Of a stretch of DNA of 7,195 bases, positions 1-7,087 are shown piece after piece. This DNA is from Dysgonomonas sp. GTDB taxonomy: Bacteria; Bacteroidota; Bacteroidia; Bacteroidales; Dysgonomonadaceae. Positions within the stretch are counted from its first letter, which is position 1. Each line of letters begins with the position of its first letter. A model generated the notes under the pieces. It was given only the letters and a program-made list of their open reading frames with translations, was not told the origin of the DNA and ran no database searches. Position numbers and translations under genes: made by a program. The stretch spans positions 1 through 7,195 of the forward strand of contig DQAM01000257.1 in the NCBI GenBank assembly GCA_003523545.1. Direction: 5' to 3'.

Positions 1-1044
1 CGGCATATCTTGGTTTTTATTTCTTTCGATGATCGCACGCGCCGAGAATTTGTAATTGTTCAGTTCACCGTTTAGGGATTCCTTTACCCCTCCGTTGTCC
101 TTTTGAGATTCCTTGTATCTTTTTCCATCTTCGAACAGGATGCCTTTCTCGTCTTCTGTCCAGTAGTCGCGGTTATAAGCATTGAGATGACCCTGATAAA
201 ATCCGAATTTCGGTATAAGCACGGGATTACCTGTCAGTTGGTAAAAATCGTTGAGGAGAGGTACGGCTCCGTCACTTACCATATAAAACACATCCAAGTA
301 ATCGGTTTCATGGTATAATTTTACGGTGCCGTTTTCTGTTGCACCGAAATCGTATTTACCTTTCTTGAATGTATGCCACATTACGCCATAACCATTTGTA
401 GACCAGTAAAACGGGTTAGGGGAGGCTACTCCGCCGTCTGTCCAGCTGTTTTGGTTCTCGATGGCTATCGCTTTCCCTTTGTGTGAAAAACGTCCGTTTT
501 GTACACCACCGCCGTAAAAGTATTCATCCGGGTTTTCTTTTAATGTGATTGTGACCTTGTTTTTTTCGAAAAAAACGGGTTCGGTTTCCTGCAAAACAAT
601 TTGATTTGATTCCAGGTCGGTTATTTTCATTAAAGAGGTATTTTTGTCCAATTCGAGTTTTATTTTTCCCGTACTAATGCTTATTGTCCCGCTTGCATCG
701 CTGATTTCCATCACCGATATGGGCTTGCGGGGATTATCGACCAGGATTTTTGCTTCGGGTTTTGCCTCCGGATCACGTATAATACCTCCGTTGTTATCCT
801 GAAAAGCACGGAAAATATTTTCACCGTAGAAATCAAGGGTCATCCTGTTTCCGTCGGAGAACAATATATCTACTGTCGTAGGGTTAATCCTTTGGTAACC
901 GGTAATTGTTTTTTTAGATTGTTCGATTTCATTTAGATTACCCGGATAGGCGGATGATTTCAGAGGACAAGTTCCTAAAATCAAAAATAAAAACAAAGCC
1001 TTATAAATTCCGGGGAATGTAAGATTAATAGTAGGGTTTTTCAT
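1..1044 (-). CDS. GH31 family glycoside hydrolase, N-terminal part (3' end cut by window)
   Basis: An uninterrupted frame of 348 codons runs from ATG at 1044 to the window edge with no stop, so the gene is partial. Residues 1-32 form a signal peptide (basic start, hydrophobic ALFLFLILG near 16-24, likely cleavage after SSA). The cysteine near residue 26 lacks a proper lipobox, so export without a lipid anchor is more likely. Residues about 45-255 resemble the N-terminal galactose-mutarotase-like beta-sandwich of GH31 enzymes, including DEYFYGGGVQNGRFSHKG at about 173-190. The stretch LLNDFYQLTGNPVLIPKFGF (263-282) matches the GH31 entry into the catalytic barrel (usual form 'Y..LTG.P..P.wa.G'). 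The nucleophile and acid/base aspartates lie outside the window, so substrate cannot be read; family members include alpha-glucosidases, alpha-xylosidases and alpha-N-acetylgalactosaminidases. It is transcribed separately from the upstream operon, from its own promoter near 1150. The family call is fairly secure; the specificity is unknown. Confidence 0.82.
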   Translation of the reverse strand, partial: MKNPTINLTFPGIYKALFLFLILGTCPLKSSAYPGNLNEIEQSKKTITGYQRINPTTVDILFSDGNRMTLDFYGENIFRAFQDNNGGIIRDPEAKPEAKILVDNPRKPISVMEISDASGTISISTGKIKLELDKNTSLMKITDLESNQIVLQETEPVFFEKNKVTITLKENPDEYFYGGGVQNGRFSHKGKAIAIENQNSWTDGGVASPNPFYWSTNGYGVMWHTFKKGKYDFGATENGTVKLYHETDYLDVFYMVSDGAVPLLNDFYQLTGNPVLIPKFGFYQGHLNAYNRDYWTEDEKGILFEDGKRYKESQKDNGGVKESLNGELNNYKFSARAIIERNKNQDMP

Positions 1045-1145
1045 GTTTTCTGATATGATATTTCTTTAATTCCTGTTTACATCACTAATAACGACAAGCA
1101 AGGGTGTTTATACTGCCTGCCGAACTTAAATAATGTTAACCGGTG

Positions 1146-1153
1146 CAAATTTA
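1146..1153 (-). promoter_or_regulatory. Bacteroidota -7 promoter element for the GH31 gene
   Basis: The minus strand reads TAAATTTG, a perfect match to the Bacteroidota sigma-ABfr -7 consensus TAnnTTTG. It lies about 100 bp upstream of the GH31 ATG, downstream of the preceding terminator, implying a leader of roughly 95 nt. No clear -33 TTTG is seen at the usual distance; that position is occupied by an inverted repeat, which suggests an activator- or repressor-controlled promoter. Confidence 0.55.
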
Positions 1154-1162
1154 GGAAGAAGT

Positions 1163-1182
1163 ATCGATATAGATTTATCGAT
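1163..1182. promoter_or_regulatory. Inverted repeat, candidate operator of the GH31 promoter
   Basis: ATCGATA at 1163-1169 and TATCGAT at 1176-1182 form a perfect 7-bp inverted repeat with a 6-bp spacer. It sits just upstream of the -7 element and covers the expected -33 position, the normal place for a regulator site. The half-site contains the self-complementary ATCGAT, so chance symmetry is more likely here than in a non-palindromic half-site. Confidence 0.35.
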
Positions 1183-1217
1183 TTGAGTAAAAGCTTTATT
1201 ATTTTTTATCAAAAGGC

Positions 1218-1259
1218 AAAAAATAGAATGCTGCATATATCTCTATATACAGCACTCTA
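1218..1259 (-). terminator. Strong intrinsic terminator of the secreted-protein operon
   Basis: Read on the minus strand, a 16-bp stem (from TAGAGTGCTG to CAGCATTCTA, with two G-T wobble pairs) closes on a GAGA tetraloop and is followed at once by six T residues. It starts 28 nt after the stop codon of the 1476-residue gene and precedes the GH31 promoter, so it separates the two transcription units. The plus strand has no T-run after the hairpin, so termination is directional. Confidence 0.88.
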
Positions 1260-1287
1260 AAATAAAAAGGGGAAAAAAGGAAAAATT

Positions 1288-4200
1288 TTATTTTAATCGC
1301 GGTTGTAATGCCGGATTGGTAATAATATACTCCTTAGAAGTACAATAAGGTATTTGATGGTCTCCAAATAAATCAGCCAAAGCTGCTTTTGAACAGATGT
1401 CTCCCTCTGCATCTATATAGAATCCGGCTTCGAATGGAATGATTAGAGGCCTGCCATTGCCGTCTACTATGACAGTCCCGCTATCGTCTGTCTGTTGAAC
1501 AAGGTCGGATTCGGTTGCCGGTGTTTTTACTTCAAAAGTTATAGTATGCGTTCCCGAAGGAATAGAGATACCATCTTTATTGATAAGTCCACCGTCCGGA
1601 TCGACATCGGGAGATGTCAGCTGAGGGATAGTAGCGCTTTTTAGACTGCCCGCCACATAAGGAAATTCCGGATTGAAAGATATTTCTAATTGAGCATCAC
1701 TCAGTGGATCAGGGATATATAATTCCATCGTAACTAGTACGGTGCTTGCTCCTTCGCGGTAACAAGCTCCTGAAATATCGAATTTATTCACTTTTGCCGG
1801 AGTAGGCTTAGGGTCCGGAGCTTCGGTAATATCGATAGACACTTCATTTGTCTGAAGCTCCTTATCGATACCATCTCTATTTATATAAGTCATAACCGCC
1901 TGATTTGTATATGTCCCTGTTGTTGCTGTTGCAAGATCGAAACCTGCTTCCATGGTGAAGGATATACTTTTTCCGCAAGGAACAACCATTTTATCTATCT
2001 CGAGTACAGTGTTTCCATTATACTCATTGAATACCGTATTATTAGTAGGATCTAACGGGTCTTCCACAACAGCATCGTCGTCTATTGAAATAATTTTACG
2101 CCAATACATACCATCAGTGAGTACATCTTTGAAGTTGAAAGATTGGTTGATATTGCTTGCATTGTGAACTTCGAAAGTATACTGTATATTATAGCAAGTT
2201 GTAGGATTGTCAGGATCGTATCCTTCACCGATACCGATAGGGATAGCTCTCTTTACAAAAATCAATCCGTCGTCGTTCGGCTCGGGCAGAGGCTCGGGAG
2301 CTGAGAAGATAATCGGACCAAGACCTATACGCTGCCATCCTCTTATACCCGGGGTCAATTTATGCTTGATGTATATTCTCTGAACCGGGTATTTGAATTC
2401 GACATTGAGACGTCCTCTATTATTTGCATATGAAGATGTCGGTCTTTGTATACCTTTTGCTCTATTACTTCCCTCCAATCTATACGAACTTCTTTTTACG
2501 GCTTTTGTCAGTTTCGGATGTACGGTGTATGTCACGGGAAATCCGTTTTCGTCCGATGTCTGGCATGTTCCGTAAATCTCTATATCATCGTAGCGTCTGC
2601 CCTCCCTGTCTATCTCCAGGATTTGGAATGTTGCAGCCGCGGCTGACTGAAGGTCGTTTTCAAGCATAACGATTTCGGTAGTCATATATTGTTCGCCATC
2701 AGTATTGCTGCTGCCGTTTCTTTGCAGCCGTAAAGAACCTGTGCTTCTGTGCACGCGGGGATATCTGTTGTTGTACCATCTGGCTCCGCCATCAATAGTA
2801 TTATTGATCTGTACTGAGAAGTCATCACCTAAATCTATTGTTTTAGATGTTGTACCATCGGTCCATAATCCGCTGGTGCGGTTTCCCGAAAATTGCAGAA
2901 CCTTGAAGCCGGTGAAGCTTGCAGCCGGACATCCGCCTCCTACTTCTTTGAAGCCAAATGAAAAATAGGTATATTTCGCATCTTTTGGAAACTGGTATGA
3001 AAAACGATGCTGCCCGTCTATAAATTTACCCGGAATAGCCAGATCCCAATCGTCGGCATCTTTTAATTTACTTTCGCTGTCGGCTACCAGTAGATATACC
3101 TGATAACCTGCGCCAAAATAAGGGCTTTGAGTGTTATATGCACTTATCGTTACCGATTGTTCTTCCAGATTTGTCTTATCTACAAGCCATATTCTTTTGT
3201 CTCTTTCATCCATATCGCCGCAAACGTTGACAAGGAAAGAACGGGTTCCATTTTCTCCGTTGTTCCCCCAGAAAAGACCGCTCAGGTCGGTTGTCTCACC
3301 TGTCAGAAGGCTTTCTCTACCCTGGCCGCATTCGTTGTGCCCTGCTACGGCTATTGTTACAATGGCTCCGTCGGCAGAGGACCTTGCTTTGTTGATAAAC
3401 AAATCAGCTTTGTTGTCACGAACCAATCCGGCAACATTGTTGTGATAGGACATACCCGGAAGCTCGTTTCCTTTCCATACATAAGTTTGCCCGTCCGACA
3501 ACCGGTAGTCATAGTTTATAGTCGGGCTTGTTTGGTCCGCATCCAAAGTGATAGCATATTTCATTCCGAGATATGTCTTGATCAGGTCTTGTTCAACGGC
3601 ATCGAGTTTAGTCTCATAAAAGAATACTTCAGAAATTAATCCCCGGAAACTGCCGGAACCGCTTCCGGTACCATCTATGCTGGCTCCCCCCAGAATACCG
3701 GCTTGCGCCATCAGAAATTCGTTTCCGAAAGTACGGGCATCTGATACCGATCCTGCCCTTTCCGGATAATTCCATCCAAAACCTCCGAAATCGTGGGTGA
3801 TTGTACCCGGATCAGCATCGCTGTATCCCCGGTGCGTATGGATCATATGAAGGGCCGTTGTCCTTTCCCTGAACCCTTTTATAGTACCTTTAAGTTCTCC
3901 CCCGTTGCCACTTGCATATAAACGTCCTACACCGGGATCACTCGTTGTTCCCGGACTGAATCCCATAGCGGGTCTTCTTGTAGGAGAATCGGGATGAGGG
4001 GTAGCCCCGAAACCGTGTGTATATAACCTTCGTCCGCTCGACGAGAACTCTGTATTATAATACACCACAAATGATGTAAAATCATCGGGAGCATCCTTAG
4101 ACATCGGTCCGCCTGTAATACCCAGGTAATCGTAAACTCCGAATGATACTGTAGGTTGAAAATTCATATGGTCGTCACATTCAATATAAGTAGGCGGGGT

Positions 4201-5718
4201 AGCTGAGCTATATACATTTTGTACTGCATTGACATTATAATTATTACCATACCTGGTCTGGTCGCCCCATACCTCTACTTTATCTCCTGCCAGAGTAAAA
4301 CTGGATGCGTCATCGGCTCTCAGCCATAAGCGTAATCCTCTGGTTACTCCACCAGGTGCGGCCAGAAACGTTGCAAAGCTTATATAATCCCCCTCATTGA
4401 TCAGCACATCAGCGGCCAGGCCGTTTTCATCTATAGGGTATATTCGTGTAGATAAAGGTGCAAACGACAAATCGTTTGATACAAGTATATATTTAGCTCC
4501 GTTTACATCACATATCATATTTAATTTGATATCGGTCATTCCTGTGAATTGTGTCTTTACAATATGGTTTGTCCTGCTTTCAATTTCTATAGCTAAAATA
4601 TCATTCTCGAACTGCTCGCCGGGTAAATATGCATAAGGTACGCTCCCTTCAGCACCGTTGGAACCGAACATAACAAACTGTCCGTCCAACAAGGTTTTTG
4701 GACCGGTATTCTGAGTATTCAACGGTTGAAGGTCGTTCAGGTATACCGTCAATGTATTATTGTTGGCGGAGGCAGCCTGAAGCTGGTTGAGCTGGCTTAT
4801 ATTGTCCCGTCCTATGCCGAAAATGTCTTTTGTATAACCGGCATCTTCGTTCCATATGATAGTACCGTTCGAGGAAATATAATCGCCGCTTTCGAGTGAG
4901 ATGCCGTATTTTATGGCCAGATAAGAACTTATTTTCTGAGCTTCGTTCGCATCTATCAAATCACCTTTTGTTCCGGTAAGAATAACCAGTTCGTGAAGGT
5001 TTCCTTTCATCGGATTTCCTGTTCCGTTGTCGTCACTACCTATTACAGAGTTTGTTGTTGCATCCAATGCTCTGGGAGCACGTAACGGAGTTGTTGTAGC
5101 TGCACCGTTTACATATATTTGCTGGCTGGAGGTCGTGCTTCCGCTGGTTGCGGCATTACTTCTTATAGCTCCTATCACGGAATGTGTATAGGCAGAGTTT
5201 GCCCATGCCCTGTTAACACCACTACTGGAATAATTAGTCATATATGCCTTTGTTCCGTCCCATCCGGTAAGGTTATAGTCGGAAGTATTGAAATTAAAAA
5301 CAGTTTTTTCACCACTAGCTGTATTTGTTTTAGATACATAGAATATGTAAATGGATTTATTTGCAAAACCGTAATCTGTGGAGCTGGGTCCTATCAATCT
5401 ATTTTCGTTTTCATTGAAATTCAACGCCGGATAGTAATTTAACAAATTGGATGTTGTATTATATGTCGGCCTGTTTCTACCATTTGATCCGGGGGTTCCC
5501 TGCGAATAATGCCTGTTTTTGCCCGATTGGTCCAGCCAGCCCGTTACTCTGTTCGCATCCGTAAGTATGCCGGCATCGGCTTTCAGCCAAAGTTCAAGTT
5601 CGTATGAGGTACCGCCCGGAGTGGGAAGTGCCTGTCCGTATACGTGATTATCGAGCAGAAGTGTCAATAACAATATACAGGTTATGAATAATATCTTTTT
5701 ATGATAATATTTTTTCAT
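1288..5718 (-). CDS. Large secreted modular surface protein (two LamG-like/DUF8202-like units, DUF11-like domain)
   Basis: This 1476-residue protein has a signal peptide at 1-29 (KK-rich start, hydrophobic ILLLTLLL, likely cut after VYG or VYGQA). Two tandem units follow. Unit 1 starts ELWLKADAG (42-50), has a beta-rich LamG-like body to about 250, then a DUF8202-like part (SYLAIKYGISL, 265-275; IFGIGRD, 299-305; to about 452). Unit 2 starts LRLWLRADD (462-470), with TYLGMKYAITL (715-725) and VAGLVRD (762-768), ending about 925. Residues 930-1140 look like a jelly-roll region (DDIEIYGTC, PVQRIYIKHK). Residues 1150-1297 resemble DUF11 (YTFEVHNAS, YTNQAVMTYI). Residues 1305-1476 are beta-rich and unrecognised. 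There is no lipobox, T9SS sorting domain, CHU_C domain or C-terminal membrane helix, so its surface attachment is unexplained. Start: ATG preceded by A-rich sequence typical of the phylum. It is probably co-transcribed with the 216-residue gene 110 bp upstream. A role in adhesion or glycan binding is inferred; no catalytic residues are evident. Confidence 0.9.
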   Translation of the reverse strand: MKKYYHKKILFITCILLLTLLLDNHVYGQALPTPGGTSYELELWLKADAGILTDANRVTGWLDQSGKNRHYSQGTPGSNGRNRPTYNTTSNLLNYYPALNFNENENRLIGPSSTDYGFANKSIYIFYVSKTNTASGEKTVFNFNTSDYNLTGWDGTKAYMTNYSSSGVNRAWANSAYTHSVIGAIRSNAATSGSTTSSQQIYVNGAATTTPLRAPRALDATTNSVIGSDDNGTGNPMKGNLHELVILTGTKGDLIDANEAQKISSYLAIKYGISLESGDYISSNGTIIWNEDAGYTKDIFGIGRDNISQLNQLQAASANNNTLTVYLNDLQPLNTQNTGPKTLLDGQFVMFGSNGAEGSVPYAYLPGEQFENDILAIEIESRTNHIVKTQFTGMTDIKLNMICDVNGAKYILVSNDLSFAPLSTRIYPIDENGLAADVLINEGDYISFATFLAAPGGVTRGLRLWLRADDASSFTLAGDKVEVWGDQTRYGNNYNVNAVQNVYSSATPPTYIECDDHMNFQPTVSFGVYDYLGITGGPMSKDAPDDFTSFVVYYNTEFSSSGRRLYTHGFGATPHPDSPTRRPAMGFSPGTTSDPGVGRLYASGNGGELKGTIKGFRERTTALHMIHTHRGYSDADPGTITHDFGGFGWNYPERAGSVSDARTFGNEFLMAQAGILGGASIDGTGSGSGSFRGLISEVFFYETKLDAVEQDLIKTYLGMKYAITLDADQTSPTINYDYRLSDGQTYVWKGNELPGMSYHNNVAGLVRDNKADLFINKARSSADGAIVTIAVAGHNECGQGRESLLTGETTDLSGLFWGNNGENGTRSFLVNVCGDMDERDKRIWLVDKTNLEEQSVTISAYNTQSPYFGAGYQVYLLVADSESKLKDADDWDLAIPGKFIDGQHRFSYQFPKDAKYTYFSFGFKEVGGGCPAASFTGFKVLQFSGNRTSGLWTDGTTSKTIDLGDDFSVQINNTIDGGARWYNNRYPRVHRSTGSLRLQRNGSSNTDGEQYMTTEIVMLENDLQSAAAATFQILEIDREGRRYDDIEIYGTCQTSDENGFPVTYTVHPKLTKAVKRSSYRLEGSNRAKGIQRPTSSYANNRGRLNVEFKYPVQRIYIKHKLTPGIRGWQRIGLGPIIFSAPEPLPEPNDDGLIFVKRAIPIGIGEGYDPDNPTTCYNIQYTFEVHNASNINQSFNFKDVLTDGMYWRKIISIDDDAVVEDPLDPTNNTVFNEYNGNTVLEIDKMVVPCGKSISFTMEAGFDLATATTGTYTNQAVMTYINRDGIDKELQTNEVSIDITEAPDPKPTPAKVNKFDISGACYREGASTVLVTMELYIPDPLSDAQLEISFNPEFPYVAGSLKSATIPQLTSPDVDPDGGLINKDGISIPSGTHTITFEVKTPATESDLVQQTDDSGTVIVDGNGRPLIIPFEAGFYIDAEGDICSKAALADLFGDHQIPYCTSKEYIITNPALQPRLK

Positions 5719-5759
5719 AATTTCGATTTTATTTTAAAGAAAAAAATAGATAAGTGTAC

Positions 5760-5817
5760 AAGGCTGTATCAGGGGCTTTCTCTTTTGTAAGAATGAGTTC
5801 CCTGTTGGATAAGCCTT
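5760..5817 (-). promoter_or_regulatory. Bulged hairpin in the spacer between the two secreted-protein genes
   Basis: On the minus strand AAGGCTTATC pairs with GATACAGCCTT (one bulged C). A further AGGG/CCCT helix sits inside it across a one-sided CAAC bulge, giving about 14 bp in all. It lies in the 110-bp gap, with no promoter visible downstream. A run of seven T residues follows about 15 nt later, too far for a standard intrinsic terminator. It may act as a processing or stability element, or partially attenuate transcription and set the ratio of the small to the large protein. Confidence 0.4.
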
Positions 5818-5828
5818 CTTCTTGCCTA

Positions 5829-6479
5829 CTATTTCAATACGAATATTATATTCATAAATGTATAATCGGTAGCGGCCGCTTTCACATCGTACGTCATAAC
5901 TCCATCGTTGTCGATGGTAATGTTTGAGAATACGTCAGGATCATAATCGGTCACATAATAGTAGAGATCCGTAGCTGAGGGGAAGTATGGTATAGTTGCC
6001 GGGGCATCGGTGCTTTTTACAAAATTACCAGAGGCCGCCGAAAACTGAGCTTTATACTTATCATATAGATCTATGGTTTGTCCGGTTTTATTCTCGGATG
6101 TTTTTATGGGTATGGACGGCATATGGAACCAGTTGGTATAGCCCAAGGCAAGCTTTTCCCATTTTGTACCGTTGTTGTAGTAAAATCCGGGAGATACTCT
6201 TTCTGCTGCAGGAACAGTCTTCTCCGAAGTATTTCTGTTATATACTATTGTACCTTCCTGATGATCGTTAGTTCCGAAGAAATCCGCGGTTGATGCAAGT
6301 TTAACGCGCGGTAGAAAAAAACCTTTCGACGATTCGTCTTTGTTTGTTCCGTTCCCCTCTTTCAGATCAAGTAAAGCTTTCTCATGCGGTGCCTCGCCAG
6401 AACCGATTGTTACCTGGGCATGCATGTTTAAGTAAGACAAAGCTAGAAGCGATGCCAAAATGAAGATTCTTGTTTTCAT
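5829..6479 (-). CDS. Small secreted protein of the Bacteroidota 'VTIG-ALLDLK-GFFLPRV' type, upstream partner of the large surface protein
   Basis: A 216-residue protein with a clear signal peptide (MKTRIFILASLLALSYLNMHA, cut before QVTIG at 22). The mature N-terminus carries VTIGSGEAPHEKALLDLKE (23-41), SKGFFLPRVKLAS (51-63), GTIVYNRNT (76-84) and PGFYYNNGTKW (97-107). I recognise this order from exported proteins of Bacteroidota, often encoded beside large repeat proteins, but know no defined function. The C-terminal half (about 115-216: TNWFHMPSIPI, DLYDKYKAQF, DLYYYVTDYD, GVMTYDV, NIIFVLK) looks like a compact beta-rich domain. There are no cysteines and no lipobox, so it is neither a lipoprotein nor disulfide-bonded. 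The ATG is the first in frame after A-rich sequence. No terminator separates it from the next gene 110 bp downstream, so the two are likely one operon and may act as a surface complex; that is inference. Confidence 0.85.
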   Translation of the reverse strand: MKTRIFILASLLALSYLNMHAQVTIGSGEAPHEKALLDLKEGNGTNKDESSKGFFLPRVKLASTADFFGTNDHQEGTIVYNRNTSEKTVPAAERVSPGFYYNNGTKWEKLALGYTNWFHMPSIPIKTSENKTGQTIDLYDKYKAQFSAASGNFVKSTDAPATIPYFPSATDLYYYVTDYDPDVFSNITIDNDGVMTYDVKAAATDYTFMNIIFVLK

Positions 6480-6564
6480 AAATTTCTTGTTTTATAAATA
6501 ATTCCCATTCTAATTTCTATATTTTTTTGATTGTTCGAGGTGTTATGGATTAAAGTCTTAATAG

Positions 6565-6604
6565 ATGTATCCAATGTAGTAGCCTATGCAGGTTTGGATT
6601 ACAT
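6565..6604 (-). repeat. Bulged inverted repeat in the 5' leader of the secreted-protein operon
   Basis: On the minus strand ATGTAATCCAA and TTGGATACAT pair over 10 bp with one bulged A, around a 19-nt loop that contains a small CCT-GCAT-AGG hairpin. There is no T-run after it in the direction of transcription, so it is not an intrinsic terminator. It may be a leader RNA structure or a protein-binding site. Confidence 0.4.
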
Positions 6605-6726
6605 TAAAAAAGTTAGATAAATATTCTTTCTATAATAAAAGATTTGTTGACCCCCCTTTGATATGATATATTATAAAAAAAATTACTTTAAATAAATCTT
6701 TATGTAACATTTTCTTATAAAAAATG

Positions 6727-6734
6727 CAAATTTA
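6727..6734 (-). promoter_or_regulatory. Bacteroidota -7 promoter element for the secreted-protein operon
   Basis: The minus strand reads TAAATTTG followed by CA, a perfect TAnnTTTG match and the same ten bases as the GH31 promoter. Transcription would start near 6720, leaving a leader of about 240 nt to the ATG of the 216-residue gene. No good -33 TTTG is present, so the assignment rests on the -7 element alone. Confidence 0.45.
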
Positions 6735-6773
6735 AAACTTTCCCAATTATTCTGACTTATGTAAACAGATTAT

Positions 6774-6806
6774 AAAAAAAAGAATTTTTAAGTTTTTAGA
6801 AAAATT
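6774..6806 (-). terminator. Weak AT-only terminator-like hairpin after the helix-turn-helix gene
   Basis: On the minus strand AATTTTT and AAAAATT form a 7-bp stem with a 10-nt loop, followed after one C by eight T residues. It lies about 50 nt past the stop codon of the small regulator. The stem has no G-C pairs, so termination may be inefficient and read-through into the secreted-protein operon is possible. Confidence 0.35.
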
Positions 6807-6857
6807 GTAGGTTTATTCTTCCTTTCCCTATAATATTTTGTTTTTAATAGTTAATAA

Positions 6858-7061
6858 TCAAACTGTAATTGTTGTTTCACGTTCTAATATATCAAACATA
6901 TCGATTGCATCTTTCAGTATCTTCTGAGATAGTTCTGAATTTCTTTCTCTTTCACCTTTCAAAACTCTTCGCACATAATCTTCTGAGCATTTGTGCTTCC
7001 TTGCTAATCCAGCAATTTTAAGGTATTTGATTTCTTGAGTTGTGAATTTTTTTGTCGTCAT
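6858..7061 (-). CDS. Small helix-turn-helix DNA-binding protein
   Basis: A 67-residue protein starting at ATG 7061. A TTG two codons further upstream is in frame but a less likely start. Residues 11-25 (IKYLKIAGLARKHKC) and 26-38 (SEDYVRRVLKGER) form a helix-turn-helix, with the second helix ending in the V-x-x-V-L-x-G-x-R pattern of lambda-repressor-like domains. The rest (NSELSQKILKDAIDMFDILE) is a helix that could pack on it or dimerise. There is no second domain, so it is a Cro-like minimal regulator or accessory factor. It is divergent from a probable XRE gene at 7148, and the 86-bp gap carries opposed promoters and palindromes, suggesting auto- and cross-regulation. The gene is more AT-rich than the surface-protein genes, which fits an acquired element. 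No integrase or phage structural gene is in view, so the prophage link is speculative. Confidence 0.72.
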   Translation of the reverse strand: MTTKKFTTQEIKYLKIAGLARKHKCSEDYVRRVLKGERERNSELSQKILKDAIDMFDILERETTITV

Positions 7062-7087
7062 ATTCAAGACTATCTATATTAATTCAT

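Larger units (their letters stand above)
6480..6857. other. 378-bp AT-rich gene-free stretch: leader and promoter of the secreted-protein operon
   Basis: No credible coding sequence is seen on either strand. It holds, from right to left, a weak terminator-like hairpin after the small helix-turn-helix gene, a -7 element at 6727-6734, a G6 run (minus strand) at 6651-6656 in otherwise AT-rich sequence, and a bulged inverted repeat at 6565-6604. The predicted leader of about 240 nt before the ATG at 6479 is long for this phylum and leaves room for RNA-level control. I do not recognise a known riboswitch. Confidence 0.6.

Noticed and set aside
103..318. 71-codon open frame on the plus strand
   Set aside because: It is antisense to the GH31 coding region, which is uninterrupted across all of 1-1044.
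961..990. Possible lipobox in the GH31 signal peptide (LGTC)
   Set aside because: The residue before the cysteine is threonine rather than G, A or S, and a normal signal peptidase I site (SSA) follows a few residues later.
1218..1259. The hairpin as a terminator for plus-strand transcription
   Set aside because: The plus strand has no T-run after the stem and no plus-strand gene precedes it.
3127..3639. 170-codon open frame on the plus strand
   Set aside because: It lies entirely inside the 1476-residue gene on the other strand. The protein has no recognisable motif, and the minus-strand frame has a signal peptide and clear domains.
5119..5442. 107-codon open frame on the plus strand, rich in cysteine
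   Set aside because: It is antisense to the first LamG-like unit, with no promoter or plausible start context; the residue make-up is that of a reverse-strand shadow.
6647..6674. TTGACC followed by TATATT, resembling an E. coli-type promoter on the plus strand
   Set aside because: The spacing is only 14 bp, no plus-strand gene follows, and Bacteroidota use a different promoter consensus.
7062..7067. TTG start two codons upstream of the ATG of the small helix-turn-helix gene
   Set aside because: ATG at 7061 is the more usual start, and no sequence feature favours the TTG.
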